DNA from: Klebsiella huaxiensis
GTDB lineage: Bacteria; Pseudomonadota; Gammaproteobacteria; Enterobacterales; Enterobacteriaceae
Assembly (NCBI RefSeq): GCF_003261575.2
Contig: NZ_CP036175.1
Coordinates: 5,022,001 to 5,086,000 of the forward strand
Direction: 5' to 3'
Length of the DNA: 64,000 nucleotides
The notes beneath the pieces are model-generated. The model did no database searches. It was given only the letters and a program-made list of their open reading frames with translations, and had not been told where the DNA came from. Made by a program: the position numbers and the translations under genes. Below, piece by piece: positions 62,478 through 64,000 of this stretch (the first letter of the stretch is position 1; each line of letters opens with the position of its first letter).

Positions 62478-62975
62478 TTATGATGTTTTTTTATCACGGG
62501 AAGGCAAGAAACCTTCCAGCACAATCAGCGCCGCACCGACACAAATCGCGGTATCAGCAAGATTGAAGGTGGCGAAGTGCCAGTCCCCGACATAAAAATC
62601 AATCATATCGACGACAAAACCATGCCACAGCCGGTCGAATAAATTACCCAATGCGCCGCCAATAATCAGCGCATAGGCAATGTTATTCAGCTTTTGCGTC
62701 GCCTTCGAGCGATACATCAGCACCGCGAGGATCACGCAAATACCGATAGCGATACCCGCGAAGAACCAGCGCTGCCAGCCGCCGCTGTCAGCAAGGAAGC
62801 TAAAAGCCGCGCCGTAGTTACGCGCATAATGCAGATTAAGCGACGGAAACAGCGACACCGTATCCCCCAGAGCAAAGTTCTGGAGGATCAGGTACTTGCT
62901 GCCTAAATCGATAATCAGCACGACTACCACCAGCCATAGCCAGCGTAGCCCTGTTGAACCAATCGGTTTACTCAT
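62478..62975 (-). CDS. lspA: Lipoprotein signal peptidase LspA
   Basis: LspA cleaves the signal peptide of prolipoproteins after lipidation, in the inner membrane. The 165-residue protein has four membrane segments. The catalytic aspartates lie in GGALGNLFDRLWHGFVVDMIDF and FNLADTAICVGA. Its start overlaps the ileS stop by one base, as is usual for ileS-lspA. Confidence 0.97.
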   Translation of the reverse strand: MSKPIGSTGLRWLWLVVVVLIIDLGSKYLILQNFALGDTVSLFPSLNLHYARNYGAAFSFLADSGGWQRWFFAGIAIGICVILAVLMYRSKATQKLNNIAYALIIGGALGNLFDRLWHGFVVDMIDFYVGDWHFATFNLADTAICVGAALIVLEGFLPSRDKKTS

Positions 62976-64000
62976 CAGGCAAATTTACGTTTTTCGCCGT
63001 CACCGGCAATGTTGCTAACACAGCGTCCGCAGATTTCCGCATGTTCCGCCACCTTGCCGACATCCGTGGTGTAGTGCCAGCAGCGCGGGCACTTATCACC
63101 TTCAGCTTTGCTCAGCACAACTTTCAGTCCTTTCAGCAACTCACTCTGCCATGCGTCGGCCGGAGCCTGCGCATAATCGGCAACTTTCGCCCCGGAGGTC
63201 AACAGGACAAATCGCAATTCATCGTCCAGCGCATTCAGCTTCACTGCAAGATCGGCATCGACATACAGCGTCACCGCGGCTTCCAGAGCCCCCCCCACTT
63301 GCTTATCCGCACGCGCCTGCTCGATGACCTTGTTGACTTCGCCGCGCACTTTCAGCAGCTCATCCCAGAAACCATCGTTCATCGCTTCGTCGGCGGCCAG
63401 ACCGAACAGGCCGGTGTACCATTCACCGGTAAAGACGTATTTCTCGCGGTCACCCGGCAGGTAACCCCAGATTTCGTCAGCGGTGAAGGACATGATCGGC
63501 GCCATCCAGCGCACCAGTGCCTCGGCAATATGGTACAGCGCGGTCTGGCAGCTACGACGCGCGACGCTGTCCGCTTTGGTGGTGTACTGGCGGTCTTTGA
63601 TGATATCGAGCCAGAACGAGCCCATTTCGATGGAACAGAAGCGCATCAGGCGCTGCACCACTTCGTGGAAATCGTAAGATTCGTAGGCTTTCAGGATATC
63701 TTCCTGCGCCGCTTGCGCGCAGCCTACTGCCCAGCGATCCAGCACGACCATCTCTTCCGGTTTCACCATATCTTTTACCGGATCGAAACCGTTGAGGTTC
63801 GCCAGCAGGAAGCGCGCGGTGTTACGGATACGACGATAGCTGTCGGCGGCACGTTTGAGGATCTCGTCGGAGACCGCCATTTCGCCAGTGTAATCGGTGG
63901 AAGCCACCCACAGACGCAGAATATCCGCGCCCAGTTTGTTCATCACGTCCTGCGGAGAGACGGTGTTACCGATGGATTTGGACATCTTGCGGCCCTGGCC
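62975..64000 (-). CDS. ileS: Isoleucyl-tRNA synthetase IleS, C-terminal part
   Basis: This is the last 341 codons of ileS; the gene continues beyond the right edge. The visible part begins just before the KMSKS motif (GQGRKMSKSIGN) that binds ATP in class I synthetases. The anticodon-binding helical domain follows, then a C-terminal zinc ribbon: CPRCWHY near 63081 and CGRCVSNIAG near the end hold four cysteines. It overlaps lspA by one base. Confidence 0.97.
   Translation of the reverse strand, partial: GQGRKMSKSIGNTVSPQDVMNKLGADILRLWVASTDYTGEMAVSDEILKRAADSYRRIRNTARFLLANLNGFDPVKDMVKPEEMVVLDRWAVGCAQAAQEDILKAYESYDFHEVVQRLMRFCSIEMGSFWLDIIKDRQYTTKADSVARRSCQTALYHIAEALVRWMAPIMSFTADEIWGYLPGDREKYVFTGEWYTGLFGLAADEAMNDGFWDELLKVRGEVNKVIEQARADKQVGGALEAAVTLYVDADLAVKLNALDDELRFVLLTSGAKVADYAQAPADAWQSELLKGLKVVLSKAEGDKCPRCWHYTTDVGKVAEHAEICGRCVSNIAGDGEKRKFA

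Overview
The window is chromosomal DNA from an enterobacterium, most probably of the Klebsiella/Raoultella group. The backbone genes run in the order found near minute 0-1.5 of the Escherichia coli map (here araC-araBAD-polB-rapA-rluA-djlA-lptD-surA-pdxA-rsmA-apaGH-folA-kefCF-carBA-dapB-rihC-ispH-fkpB-lspA-ileS), and the proteins closely resemble those I remember from E. coli. The Klebsiella-type citrate fermentation genes (citC-citS divergon, oadGAB, citAB, and a separate citWX locus) point to the genus. The exact species cannot be fixed by reading. I saw no tRNA, rRNA, transposase, phage gene or CRISPR array.

Layout. 1-4450: start of araC, the araC/araBAD control region and araBAD. 4601-10723: polB, rapA and rluA. 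10806-15631: an inserted citrate module, with citX and citW on the minus strand and a divergent CitA/CitB-like two-component pair, separated by an ERIC repeat. 15663-26567: housekeeping genes from djlA to kefC/kefF. 26663-32234: an inserted sugar-acid module at the place where E. coli K-12 has the cai/fix genes. It holds an MFS carrier, a 2-hydroxyacid dehydrogenase, an IdnR-like repressor, an IdnO-like dehydrogenase, a gluconokinase and a YhcH-like protein. 32279-38361: a small lipoprotein, carB, carA and dapB. 38610-50956: the main citrate fermentation cluster (citCDEFG divergent from citS-oadGAB-citAB). 50953-57850: an inserted sugar PTS locus with a LacI-type regulator, a mannose-6-phosphate isomerase fused to a degenerate kinase-like domain, a complete mannose-family PTS (IIA, IIB, IIC, IID as separate genes) and, on the opposite strand, two cupin-type glucose-6-phosphate isomerases. 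57976-59937: an AlaX-type editing protein, a LysR regulator and a DUF805 membrane protein. 59971-64000: rihC, ispH, fkpB, lspA and the 3' part of ileS.

How the parts work together. Citrate enters through CitS with Na+, is cleaved by citrate lyase (CitDEF, activated by CitC, CitG and CitX), and oxaloacetate is decarboxylated by the OadGAB sodium pump. The citX gene needed to load the lyase prosthetic group is not in the main cluster but about 27 kb away beside citW. The same 13-base word lies in both divergent control regions, which suggests shared control by CitB-type regulators. The sugar-acid module should funnel 2-keto- and 5-keto-gluconates to gluconate and then to 6-phosphogluconate. The PTS locus is the least understood part: four near-identical LacI-type operators (three before the isomerase-PTS operon, one before the cupin genes) and a perfect CRP site tie its two opposing transcription units into one regulon for an unidentified hexose.
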